DNA of 64,000 bases from Linnemannia schmuckeri (taxonomy: Eukaryota > Mortierellomycota > Mortierellomycetes > Mortierellales > Mortierellaceae): assembly GCA_029449235.1 (NCBI GenBank), contig JANATG010000005.1, positions 2,170,001 through 2,234,000 of the forward strand. The letters run 5' to 3'. Numbering within the stretch: position 1 is the stretch's first letter; each line of letters begins with the position of its first letter. The position numbers were made by a program, and so were the translations under genes. Shown here piece by piece: positions 48,335 through 59,459 of the stretch. The notes under the pieces were generated by a model. The model did no database searches. It was not told the DNA's origin and saw nothing but the letters and a program-made list of their open reading frames with translations.

Positions 48335-49294
48335 AAAGGAAAGGAAAGGAAAGGGTCAAACAAGCAAAAGATATAGTGCAGGAAACTTGACAGTCGTGAA
48401 TTAACAATGTTCCAAACGGATCAAGTTCCTCTTACAGGGCAAGAGGAGAATAAAAAAAAAATAATTGAAATATGAGATGAGATCAAACACTAAAAAGCAA
48501 GTTTCAGCGAACCTCTCATGCCTTGTCAATAACTGTACGCCGCCTTATTCACTCGCAATCCATTGTGAAAAGCAAGTTCAACTGCATCACCCTATCTTGT
48601 CTCGTCGATTGCAGCACGCCCTCATGTCCATCGCAATTCTTTCTGAAAAGTTTGACTGCCTGCACCCTACCTTGCATTGATAATTGCAGGCCCCCCCCTT
48701 CTCCTTATATTCGCAATCCATTGCCCTCCTCTGCGTATTCTGCAAATACAAAGTCTTACAGACACGCGCTTATGCCATCCACATGAATACATCACCCTCT
48801 CTTCATTTTGTCTCTCTATCATTCACACTTTTTAGTTCTTTTTCACTTACAAGCTGCGCGTCAATGAGACTTTTCAAGCCAACGATGCCGTCTTGGCCCT
48901 CCTGAAAGTCGCGGTCCAAGGCGACGAGTTGCTCTCGGAAGGACTCTGGCAGTGGCTTTGATGCTGCTGCTGCTGCTGCTACATCGTCGCCTCTTTCAGA
49001 AGCTGCTGCATCAAGACCCTCTCCTTGATCAGCGGTTGCCTGCTTCTCCTGGTCGTCCAGCAATTGGAGCTGTTCAAAGCAATTCTTGAGATCTTCCTGG
49101 CGCTTGACAAAGAGCAGACCAATGGTCTGGGTCAGTTGGAGGTCATTGTGGATATTTGTCAGGCGACCCTCGAGCTCGGCTCTTGCCTGGGCGATGGTTT
49201 GGATGTTAGCGAGCGAGGACGAGGCCGAATTTCTAAGGGGTTGTCCTGGTGATCTCCTGGGCGAAAGTTGAGGTGCCGCAACGGATTCGGCCAT
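43945..49294 (-). CDS. NUM1: NUM1/Mcp5/ApsA-type cortical anchor with C-terminal PH domain
   Basis: Probably tethers dynein (and possibly mitochondria or ER) at the cell cortex for nuclear positioning. Five exons on the minus strand, 49294-48851, 47946-47616, 47518-44927, 44784-44645 and 44463-43945, give 1341 aa. The N-terminal third is coiled coil with heptads (QVEQLKDKEEKTSNQL) and short EKEEL/EKDEL repeats. The centre is Ala/Glu/Thr-rich and probably disordered. Near residue 1060-1180 lies the diagnostic PH domain: MIGDYLWKYTRR, HWRYVWVHPYTKTMHWSLKNP, then NIKLKAPTREKHDLWF and SYLLSRPS across the last splice. The C-terminus is Ser/Thr-rich. Introns 1 and 4 carry A34 and A38 tracts. The PH domain makes the family secure; cargo is inferred. 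Confidence 0.87.
44494..44531. repeat. A38 homopolymer in intron 4 of the NUM1-like gene
   Basis: Uninterrupted A on the plus strand, so T38 in the transcript. It lies about 30 bases upstream of the AG acceptor that opens the last exon and may act as an extreme polypyrimidine tract. Confidence 0.9.
48299..48332. repeat. A34 homopolymer in intron 1 of the NUM1-like gene
   Basis: Uninterrupted A on the plus strand (T34 in the transcript) within the 904-base first intron, followed on the plus strand by a short GGAAA repeat. Confidence 0.9.
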
Positions 49295-50901
49295 AATACA
49301 GGTTTATCTGTGGGTTGTCCTGTGGTGTTTAGGTAGTCGTGACCCTGTTCGCTCCTTTTAGTGGAGTAAGTATTGATGGTGGTAGAAGGGATAATAGGGT
49401 GTGGTTGGGGGCACGGCTGGTGGAGAAGGGGAAAGGAGGGGAGTGAGAGGAAGTAGAAGTAAGAGAGCGCGAGGGCCGAGTCGGTGTAGGGGTTGCTATT
49501 ATTGTTGTCACAGCAAGTCGTGATTCTATTACATGAGGGAAGGAAAGAAGATGGAAGGTCCAACAGTCAACGCGTGTGATTAAGAGAAGAAAGGGGAGAC
49601 AGTGGATGAAAAGGAAGAAGGTAAGTGATAAAGAGACAGAGGGATTAAGAAAAAATCGTTGAAAGGAAGAGCAGGCAGGGATGACATAGGGTCAGGGCAC
49701 AAAGACCCTGTCGTGTCCTGTCTTATCCTTCTTTTGCTATGTCGCTCTCCTTTACATCGTTGATGGTGCTAAGTATGCTTTGCTCTTTTTTTTTTTCCAT
49801 CCGTGAACAAGTCCGTGAAAAGTCTGTGTGGACAAGTGAATTTTCTCTGTTATAGGGTAAATAGGAGTGGCAGTGGTGTTGAGGTGCAGTCTTTTTCTGT
49901 CTCAGCGTGATGAGTGAGTGTGAACAAGAATAGGTGGAGGTGGGCGTATAGGTTGTTCATTCAAAGAGCAGACATACAAGCAGACAAAAGGTGTTGTTGT
50001 TGTTGCTGTTGCCGTTGTAGTTGTTGTTGCAACGTACGATGATAAAAAAGACTGATGGTTGTGTGCTTGTGTTTTGCAAAGAGACGAGGATCAGAAAGAT
50101 ATGGAAGAGAATTTGCAATAGGCAGTAAGGGTATGAAGACAAGGAAGAGAAAGGGATATTAATATTATTAGTGGGAATAAAGGAAAAGAAAAGAAAGAAA
50201 AGGGAATACCAGCAGGAGAGGAGATGATGGGACAAAAACAAGTAAAAGGAGGAGGGGGAGGACAAAGAAGAGGAGACAAAAACACACAAGATACAGTACG
50301 GCGGGTGGAAACATGTGCTACGGTGACTGCTAACTCAGATCCTTCACCTTCTAGACCCTCAAAGTACAAAACTACATAGAACAAATACACCTTGCGCGCT
50401 TGCTTGTCCCTTCTCTTCCCCCAACAATCCATTCAGTCCATATTCAAGCGACTCCTCGCGAAGCACGCACTCATCCTCTCCAGGACATTTAACAAGCACA
50501 TAAACACCTACAGGACAACAACGGGAATACAGACAGGCAGACAGAGCACAAGACTTTACTTGCTCAGTCACTCATTCAAAAGAAAAGATCAATCTGATCC
50601 CCTTAGCTTCTAACAAGGCTAATCGCCTCGCAAATTCAATAACAGCAACATACATCGTACAACGTTGACAAACGACCAGTCAGAAACATCGAGTTTCTTT
50701 CCCTGCTCAAGTCTTACCTATTTTCAAACACGTCTCTGGACTATAAGTCAACTAGAATAAGACAAGTTATGTGGAAGAGATAATATTGGGCGTTGGTTCA
50801 CGGTGGTCCTAAATTACCGATATAAAGAAACCAGAAAGGAACGTATTCACAGCGACAATACGTCTTCTAGGTCTGTTTCCTTCTATTGAATTGGAAAGGC
50901 A
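49295..50901. other. Intergenic spacer
   Basis: Divergent side of the NUM1-like gene. It holds a GTTGTT microsatellite around 49991-50032 and purine-rich stretches. I found no coding region; earlier exons of the OB-fold remnant downstream may lie near its right end but could not be defined. Confidence 0.55.
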
Positions 50902-52298
50902 ATGATGACTCTTACAAACAACACGGAGTACTCCTTATCGCCCTTTCTAGATGACGATGGACAGCCATCAGGTGAGGCCTCCATCGTCACGATACTGTGA
51001 GACGAACATTGTTAGGCTGCTCAGAAAGTCGACATCGGGGTGAGCGATCTCGTCTACTTTAAGAACCTCCGGGCAAAAGTAGATGATGACGACAAGAAAC
51101 AAGTGGCCATGAACCGGTTTCGCTTAGGCCATCAAGGTTTCCGGCCGACAGATCCCGTCCGAGAAGTGGAATCAAGCGACCCCTGCGCCAGAAAATTGCA
51201 ATTGTAAGTATATAGTACCCTCGACATATCAGCGCTACTTTTGCTCCAGAATAACACATAATCCGAAACTAACTATTGTACAATAGGCGAAAGGCAAAAT
51301 GCAGGCTATTTTTTATTGCGCGGAATGAGGATCGATCCCAACAAAACATCCCAACGAAACGGGGACTTGGAGATACTTCCAGTACCATTTCAGTTGCCAT
51401 TAGAAATCTACGTGCAGGTAATTATTTGCTCGGACAGAAAACCAAGGAACCTAACATCAGTTGAGTGCATGAATAATTAGCCATTGTTGCTTGGGGACGG
51501 TTGTTTAGGGCTCTCGTTTTGTGAAGTTGCGCGCTCGTGCCGTTGGATATGCGCCACAAACACTTCTTGACTTTTCCAGTGCAATGTGCTCCATTTGCGA
51601 ATACAAGTATTCGTAAGTTGATGTACGGTTACCTTGAAAACCACTTGCTTGACCTGTAGCAAATGCACAACGCACTAACGATTTTTTGACGTACTAAATA
51701 GACCCAAGTCGGAACAGAAGCTTCCTCGCTGGTGTCCAGGCTGCGATCTCGAAGGCGTGGCCAAGTGTGAATACGAGTTTAAGCTCTCACTTTTAATGAG
51801 CTTGACCAGACCTTTACAGTCGACGTTGGCGACGAACATATGGTATGCCAACTACTTTATGTTTTTACTGTGATGTCTCACGAATGTCAATAAACCACAC
51901 TAAGTTCCTTGAAGTTAAACCACGCTCATTGGCTTTGCGGCTGAACTGTTGAAGGAAATAATCTTCTGATAAAGCTGATACAACGCCTTGCATGGATTGA
52001 GCGTCAAACGTGCTGGATCAGGATGAAGAAATCATTCGAGTTTTGTGTGCGACAGAACTTGCTTTGTCCGGAGCGCCGAAGAGAGCGTATGGATGCCTGC
52101 CACGAGAAACAGGAGGCTCTCTTTCTTCTCGAGCCGCCAAACGACATGCCAATGGTAGTGACAAGGCTGATCAATCTGGATCGAGCGAATCACCACCACC
52201 ACTATGGAGGAGACAAACACACCTCAACTACTGACAATGCTTATCCGGAACTCGTCTGGTCGCTTGTTTACGCAGATCATGAAAACGGAACTGATTAA
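50902..52298 (+). pseudogene. Decayed OB-fold / zinc-ribbon protein resembling POT1
   Basis: Coding-like segments: 50902-51203 (SLSPFLDDDG, SIVTIL, stop, DEHC, stop, VSDLVYFKNLRAKVD), 51287-51417 (RKAKCRLFFIARNEDR), about 51520-51612 (FVKLRARAVGYAPQTLLDF, CSIC), 51711-51839 (RWCPGCDLEG, CEYEFKLSL, then shifted frame TFTVDVGDEH) and about 52005-52298 (MKKSFEFCVRQNLLC). Donors and acceptors with CTAAC-like branch sites separate several of them. CSIC...CPGC plus YEFKLSL and VGD are typical of the zinc-ribbon OB fold of POT1 and related ssDNA-binding proteins. Two in-frame stops sit within the first OB-like segment, where the conserved pattern would have W-D-E-H, and one base appears lost in the last zinc-ribbon exon. 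The resemblance is from pattern memory, so RPA1-like ancestry is also possible. Confidence 0.4.
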
Positions 52299-53357
52299 GA
52301 ATACAACGGCTCGCTGGATCCCACATGAAAGTATGTGTATGTGTTTGTATTGCCTTTTGAATCGCTCCTTTTTCTTGTTTTTTCATGTGCGTACATGCAC
52401 GAGTGTGAGAGCAAAAGTATGTGTATGAATGTGTGTGTGTATGTACCCATGAAGGTAGGATTGAAGAAGGGAGAAGTGTTCACGGGGTGACTCCTGATGC
52501 TGTGGGTGTGTCGACAAATATTTAAACTTGGCAGGTGTGGGGTCGTCCGTTGCGCATTGGCTGGTTAACGGTTGCATTGAGAATGAACACGAAGAGAATA
52601 GTCGGGGGGAGAGGGCGAAAGAGGCCGAGAGAGAGAGAGAGGGAAAGGAAGGAGGGAAAGGAAGGAGGGAAAGGAAGGAGGGAATGTGTTCATAAGAAAG
52701 AGGGGGGAAAGGGGGCTGGATCTAGTTGGAAGTATGGATCTATGGCGATGGCATCGATCTCATTTTGGATAACGTATTGATACTTCACCAGCAAAGACGA
52801 TAAATGAGTGTCGTTTTTCCTTACCCATCGCATGATGGACCTTTGAGTCCCGTGTCCATCCCTTCCTGCCTTTTTTTGTCTTTACCTTTCTCGTCCTTTT
52901 TCCTCCTTTCTTCGTCTTTCCTCTCTTATTCTCTTTTTTTTTTTTATTTTTTTTTGTTTTGTCCCCTCCTCTCCTTCATCTTTTCCTTACACATCATCAG
53001 CAACCCCAACGACGATTTCCATTCAAACGTACTCTCATTGTCCACATTGCATAGCATCAAAAACAGCAACAGCAAGTGATCAGTCCTCAACAAACTCAAC
53101 TGCCCATTCCCTTTCCGTTTTTTCGTCTTTTCTTCCTACCATTCTTTACCTCACTCGACCTCATCAACTTTTCACTTCCCATCTCACGACAACACCAACC
53201 ATTCGCTCTTCAATGCTCCTGTCATCCATCTCTACTTGACGACAGCTTGACGGATCCTCTTCTCTTGTTTCTTTGTATTTTAACTTTCGCGCCTAAAAAA
53301 AAAAATTCGTTGGCCCCTGCGGTTGTGCAACTAAACTATTCCGACAAACAAAAAAAA
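52299..53357. other. Intergenic spacer
   Basis: It includes a GGAAAGGAAGGA purine repeat (about 52620-52685), CT-rich leader sequence from 52850, and T-runs near 52937. No gene recognised. Confidence 0.6.
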
Positions 53358-55384
53358 ATGAAGCACCATCATCATTCCGACACAACAGGTGCTGCACAGG
53401 CAACAGGCCATGTTGGCAACCTCACCCCCGAACAATGGGATGCGCTGTAAGTATTCAACAAAATGGTGCTCCCTTCGCATTAATGTTGGTCCACACACCA
53501 GAGTAACAGAAAGAGATATGGTGGGAGAGTATGTCTATTCTGTCCAAGTCTGTCCTAACTTGTCAACGCCCATTCTCCTTTCACCCAACTCAAAAAAAGT
53601 GGGGAGATCTGGTCGTTCCTACTCCACCTCTGGTACTCTGAGCCTTCCTCGCCCTCATCAAAGTCGAACCACCCTCGTCGCGCCAGTAGCTACGGCATCT
53701 CTGCCTCGACCTCAAGCTCAAATGCTACTTCGCCCAACGTCAATGACACCCTTGCCCTCCACGATCCTTCCTCAACGTTCACACCGCCATCAATGGCTCC
53801 CTCAAGTCCAGGAGCAACAGGCCATCATCAACAATATAGCAGCTCCGGAAACACTGGAAGAGGCGTCAGTCCACCCTTGCCAGCCTCTCCAACTCGACTC
53901 AGCCAATCCTTCTATCAACCATCCATAACATCTTCCCCCGCCGGACCTACTTCACCAACTTTCAACACTGGCAGCAGCCATCTTATCTCGTCTTTGCCTG
54001 GAGGCGCTGCCGCGGCTGCGGCTGCTTTGAAGAGATCCGCCGCCAAACTTAAGCCATGGCTGCCGGCTAAAAAGTTCACATTTAAGTATTCGCCCGCCGA
54101 ATATCAGACAGCATTCTGGTCGTTCGTCCAGGCAGAACATCCCGATACAACTGTGTTGCGGTTCCTGAGAGCAAGAAAGTGGAATGTTGAGAAGGCAATG
54201 GAGATGTTGATCTTGGCACTCGAGTGGCGTATCACCATGGATGTCGAGGAGGTCGTACAGGATGGTGAGGAGGCCCTGGAAGCAAAGTATCCTGGTTTCT
54301 TGGAGCAGCTCAAAAATGGCAAGGTCATCTTTAGAGGTCATGATCGCCAAGGCCGACCCCTATGGTAAAGAAAGCATGCATGAAGACAACAACAACAACA
54401 TCATGATAAAAATGACGAAAATGTGGGTGAATGGTTGGACATGCATGCTTGTTTACCCTCTTACTCACGTATTGTTTCTCTCTCCTTGATTCTTTGATCT
54501 CTTATCGGCGCCCCCTTTTGTTGCCTTGTTTGTTGTTTCTTTTCTCACCGCATCACACTAGCTTGTTGGATCCAAGTCAACATAACCCGAATGCCCAAAG
54601 CCAGCAGGCAGTACAGAAGTTGTCTATCTATGTGATTGAGACAGCGAGGATGATGTTGCGGCCTCCCACAGAGACCATATCCGTTCTCTTTGACATGAGC
54701 AACTTTTCCATGTCTAACATGGTACGTATATTGGGATGATATGTTGCCTTGATGTTTTGATCTTCAGGAGGCAGACCGGAATGTGAACACTAAAACTCCT
54801 TGATCCGCTTTTGGACATCCATCAAATCTTAGGATTGGCCCACAGTCAAATTCTTTATCCATGCAGCAGAGGCGTGTTATCCTGAACTACTCGGAGTCTG
54901 TGTCGTCCACAAGGCGCCATGGCTGTTTGGCGCGATCTGGAAGATGATTTCGCCTATGTTGGACCCTGTGATCCGAGCTAAAATCAAGTTCACCAACCAT
55001 CGCAAGGACCTGGAGGAGTTTGTTGCCCCTGACCAATTGATGAAGAACAAGGCCTATGAGGGACAGGACGAGACTCCCTATCAGTACATTGACCCGATCC
55101 CTGACGAGAACCGACTCATGTTGGAACCATCCGAGGCGAAACAGCGCGCCATCGCGCGCCGCAAGGAGATGGAGCTGACGTTCGAGAGACTGACTGAGGT
55201 CTGGCAAGGCCAGAAGCAGCTCTCGTCGAGTGCCGCTGTGATCCAGGAGAGGAGTGAGGTCGGACAGCGGATGGCGGATGTTTGGTGGGCAGCTGAACCC
55301 TACACTCGCGCACGGACAGTCTATCACCGTATGGGTGCCATTCATACCCCTCCTCCCCCTCCTCCCGCCACACACGCCACATAG
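53358..55384 (+). CDS. CRAL-TRIO (Sec14-type) phosphatidylinositol-transfer-like protein
   Basis: Lipid-binding protein expected to exchange phosphatidylinositol or a similar ligand at membranes; closest in motif to the Csr1/PATL type. Four exons, 53358-53446, 53600-54364, 54562-54721 and 54833-55384, give 521 aa. The N-terminus begins MKHHHHS and continues into a Ser/Pro-rich linker. The CRAL-TRIO N-terminal helices follow (TTVLRFLRARKWNVEKAMEM, residues about 200-220). The lipid-binding domain has VIFRGHDRQGRPL, FDMSNFSMSNM|DWPTVKFFI, YPELLG and KAPWLFGAIWKMI, then LDPVIRAKIKFT. The C-terminal extension includes DVWWAAEPYTRAR and ends in a proline run. All splice junctions close in frame. 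Family is secure; ligand unknown. Confidence 0.88.
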
Positions 55385-55564
55385 CTAGTCGAAGCAATTT
55401 ATCACTTCTTGACTTACTGTTACGACCTTCAAAGTTGCAAGGATGAAATAAACAACGCTCTGTACTCCCTTCTTGCATCGAAATCAACAAATGAACAGCT
55501 AGGACGGCGTCGTCAATGGCAAGTGTAGTGTGGTTGAGCCCATCTTTATTTTTCTCCTGTCCCT

Positions 55565-58500
55565 GTGGCTGACGCGCCATGCGAGTCTTGGAGGCCAGCA
55601 ACCATTTTTCAGGAAATAATTGGCAAGGATGCGGATGCGACCTTTATTCTTCCATCTTCCATGTATTTCGACCTGTATGGTAACAATATTTCTCTCCTTT
55701 CAAGGACAGCAATGCGCATTATTCAGACGTCCACGAATCTTCTTTGCATCAAGTTTTCTGAGCTCGGAGGAAAACTTGATTCTATCATCCGTTCTATTCT
55801 GCTGGTCCCTTTCTTTGCTCCGCCTGTAGGCGAGGAACCAATTGATCATCAAGGCACTGAAGGATCGCCGGCTCCCTCCTCCGAGTCAGATGCGACGGCT
55901 TACCACGACAAATACGAGTTATCGGAAGTCTCGGCTTCAGGAAAGTCCTTGACGAAATTGGCGATGCTTTCCATCCCCGGTCGTAAATACCGTATCGGTC
56001 CCCAGGAAAGCTGTGAATCTGAGGACCCCAATATCTTCATGGTGCTAGTACTTCAGGACATCCTCTTACCGATTGTTGTCATATCTCATTTGATTGACGG
56101 AGATGCAACCCTTGCAGCTGAAGTTCACTTTACTCGGTGGTTTTCGGTATCACCCCTTTTTGAGGCGTCCGTTCTCAGGGTTTCCTTTCCTTCCGGTGCC
56201 GCCTACATCAAGTCGACTATTAATTGGCTGGGTGAGACTTTCAAGGATCTCGCACGACTGGAGATTGTGTGTCAAAGCAGCAATCGACTGGAAGCTTTGG
56301 TTGTCGCCCAAGAAGCCTACAACAACCGCACCTCGCTACCTGAACTACACTTCTGGAATGATCAGGATCTCACCAATTCAAGGACATACAGTCTGCCGTT
56401 TTTAGACCTTGATTTCAGCTCGGCGCCCATCACCCCAGACAGATACACTTTTGCGGATCAGCTTATCCGCTCGAGTTCAGGTCTCACCAGTCTCGTCTTG
56501 AAAAGCTACTCTCTGGACAAGTTGCTCGCTCTCGTTGGTACTGCGCTCAAGTCTCATGGCAACATTACGAGGGCGACTTTGATAGATACCAGTGATGTCA
56601 AGTTAATCACAAGTTTCGCGAAAGGAAGTGGGCGTCTTTTGTCAGCGGAAATATACCTCCCAGATGGCGTCTTGCGCGAACCGTTCACAAGTGCATTGGA
56701 CATGCTGGATTTACCGGACTCGATGCTGGAGTCACTTATGTCCGTTCAGAAAGCAACCGCAAGTTATCCTCCCTTGTCCACGTTCGTTTTGAAAGCCTGC
56801 AGTGAACACGGAGAATGGATACTGCTCGAACTGCCCGTCAAGAGTTTAAATCTTACTCAGTATGTCGTCTCACCAGCATTTTTCCCTCGAGTCCTCAAGT
56901 TTATCCAGGTCTGCCCTTCCATTTCTAACATCTCCATGCTCGTTGTGGTTCCCGAGGACGCCATCAACATGGTTCTTTCAGTATTGCGAGTCCGTGGGCC
57001 GTCAGTCGTCTTGAATCTCGAAATTTTCGGTGGATCTAGATCATCCATTGAGTTGGCAACGACAAAGATCGATCCGGTTGAATCCATCACGCTATATCCC
57101 ATGGACAACGTTTTTACGCCGTTTTTGTCCCTTGCAAAAGTGAAGAAGGTCGTTCTCACTTATAGCTATTGCAGGCGCTGGGAGTCCTCGTATGAAGACA
57201 GTATGCGAGAATTCGCGATCGAGGTGATGAAACTCTGCCAAAATCTCAACACTCTGGAGTGTGCTGACTGGCTAGGAAATCGGGAAAAAATGATCATCGT
57301 TGTCCAGACTGCCAGTAAGAATCACAACTCATTCCAGAGGCTGTGTTTTTATTCTGGAAATCCGGCCAGCGAACTCGTTGTTGAGATGCCACTTCAAACC
57401 GTTGACTTGACGGAGCTGATGCCGCCCGTTAAACTTGCAGTCCAGAAACTCAGTGATGCTCGTCATTCTCTTTTTTCACGAGTGGAGTTTTTAAGGATAC
57501 TTCGAACATACACCCTTCAGGAGGAGGAGTCGCTCACCGAGATTATTCAGGAATCTTTCAACAGATACCATGCGCTCCAGCTACTCGAACTTGCTTGCAC
57601 GTTTGAAATTTTAGCACGCATGCTGTCATTCATTCAGAGGACACCTGCCACCCTTCCTCGATTCCTGGCTAGGGTGCAGCTCTTGAATGCAACGAGTTCC
57701 GATATCCTTATATCTCGCTATGTTCAGAATCCGGTCGGAACCACTCTCCTTTTGCGAAATATGCCTGAGAACATTGCAATCCTTCGACACTTTTCACTGG
57801 GTATTTTTCCTTCGGCTCGCTCTGGGACTTCCGTATGTTTGTCACGGACAAACACCCGACCTCGCATGTATTCGAAGTCGACATTCAATCGACTGGCCAA
57901 ATATCCCCATCCGCGTTCAGCAAGCTCTTCTGGGACACGTCTGAACTCACGCCTGATCAGGTTCTCTCCCTAGCGTCCAAACTCTTCTATCATTGCTATG
58001 TGTCTGATCTATGCTTTGATGAGCCTCTATCTTACCCATCACGCCCGCCTCAAGAACAAGTCGCAGGACCCAGACTGCCGATCGAATCGTTGGCAATGCT
58101 GATGGTAACCAATGGACTCGGATTCGATTTTACAGGGAAACTCTAAGACTCTTTGTGCCCGTTTTTCTAAGTGGCGGTTTTGGGCCGTTCGAGCGATTGC
58201 AGGCGCTGGTGATTGCTGGACGTGATGGGACCCTCGATTCAGACGTTCTTCATTGGATTGTTTCCATGACCCGATCACCGCGAGACAGACTGACGTTTAA
58301 ACTGGCGTCTCCCACCAAACATCGAAAACTCGATTCCGAGGAAGATGTGGAGCCTCGCTCCATCGTTCTCGTGGTCTTCAGTCTTTGATATCATCAACCA
58401 TGACCTTGGCCGGATTATCAATTCTCACGCTTGAGTCCATCAAGCTGCCCTCAAAAGACTGGCAGATGATCTTGGAGCACATGGACGTCGTTTCGCTTCA

Positions 58501-58924
58501 GTCTCTGGACCTTGCAGGATCGAATTTCGACGATGATCTTCTGGATTTCCTTGTGGAACAATGCCTCTCTAGTGCGCTGAAGTTCTTATCCCAAGGCGTT
58601 TCTGTCGTTGTCCCGTTGCGGAAGGCCACTGTTGATCAAGGAGACGATGCGACCACTATTACAGCGACGGTCGATGAAATGGAATCAGAAGGCGAGAATA
58701 AGGTGGTTGATGTTCAGGGCGACGGTATACATATTCTCTCTGTTGATTCCAATTCTGACGCCGAAGGAGATGGTGAAGAGCATCCAGGAACTCGAAAGAA
58801 AACGTTGATTGTGACAGGATGCCGTGTGACTTTGACGTCTACCTTGGTCACATCTGTCAACCTTGACACTCAAAAAACGACGTTGAAGACAAATGGTATC
58901 GACTGGTGCACCTTGTTCATTTAA
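55565..58924 (+). pseudogene. Leucine-rich protein gene with three frameshifts and no visible start
   Basis: A frame open from about 55550 runs about 750 codons to near 57810 with irregular leucine-rich character (FDLYGNNISLLSRTAMRIIQ, LLELPVKSLNLTQ, LTELMPPVKL). The homologous reading then continues in the next frame (SLWDFRMFVTDKHP, DLCFDEP) to about 58140, then a third frame (LFVPVFLSGGFGPFERLQALVI) to about 58360. It then returns to the original frame (GLQSLI, LSILTLESIKLPSKDW, LQSLDLAGSNF) up to TAA at 58922-58924. Each step equals loss of one base. The first in-frame ATG is near 55661, and no N-terminal module precedes it. Irregular leucine-rich repeats suggest relation to the cluster proteins, but no shared motif proves it. 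I could not explain the shifts by introns. Confidence 0.6.
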
Positions 58925-59459
58925 AATAGATTTGAGACGTGAGGGATGAGAAAGAGGAAGTGAGCTTGTTTTGTTAGTCATTTAATATATTTTTTCATTG
59001 CAGTAACATATCGCATTTTTTTTGCCGCGTAACAATCTTTATTATCTTTTTCGTGTACATGTATGTGATAGACACACAACAAGGTTTAGAGACGATCATT
59101 AGCAGTTCAGTAAAAGTTCAGTAGCAGTTTCAGTCTGTTTGCCACCAACTTTGAATGGTAAACAAATTTAACAGTCACCCGCTCTAAAAAAGCACCTTTC
59201 ACGAAGCATTTGTTTTTTGTTCGTTCCGGAATCACACCCAAAGACACGATTCAGGCTTTGCTCATTCACCAACAAGCAGAACGAAGATTGGGACAGAAGT
59301 AACCGGAGAAAGGAACAGGAGCAGTGAACGCAACCTAGAAGACTCTTTTGACGAAACAGACATTGTCTGATTCCACCTTTGAACTGATCAACTCTCGAGA
59401 CATTTACGCGGTTCCTGACATACACACACACCACACCTGTACATACTTGACAACGCGCC
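58925..59459. other. Intergenic spacer
   Basis: 3' side of the leucine-rich gene and promoter/leader of the synthetase gene. CACACA-rich just before the ATG at 59460. No further gene. Confidence 0.6.
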
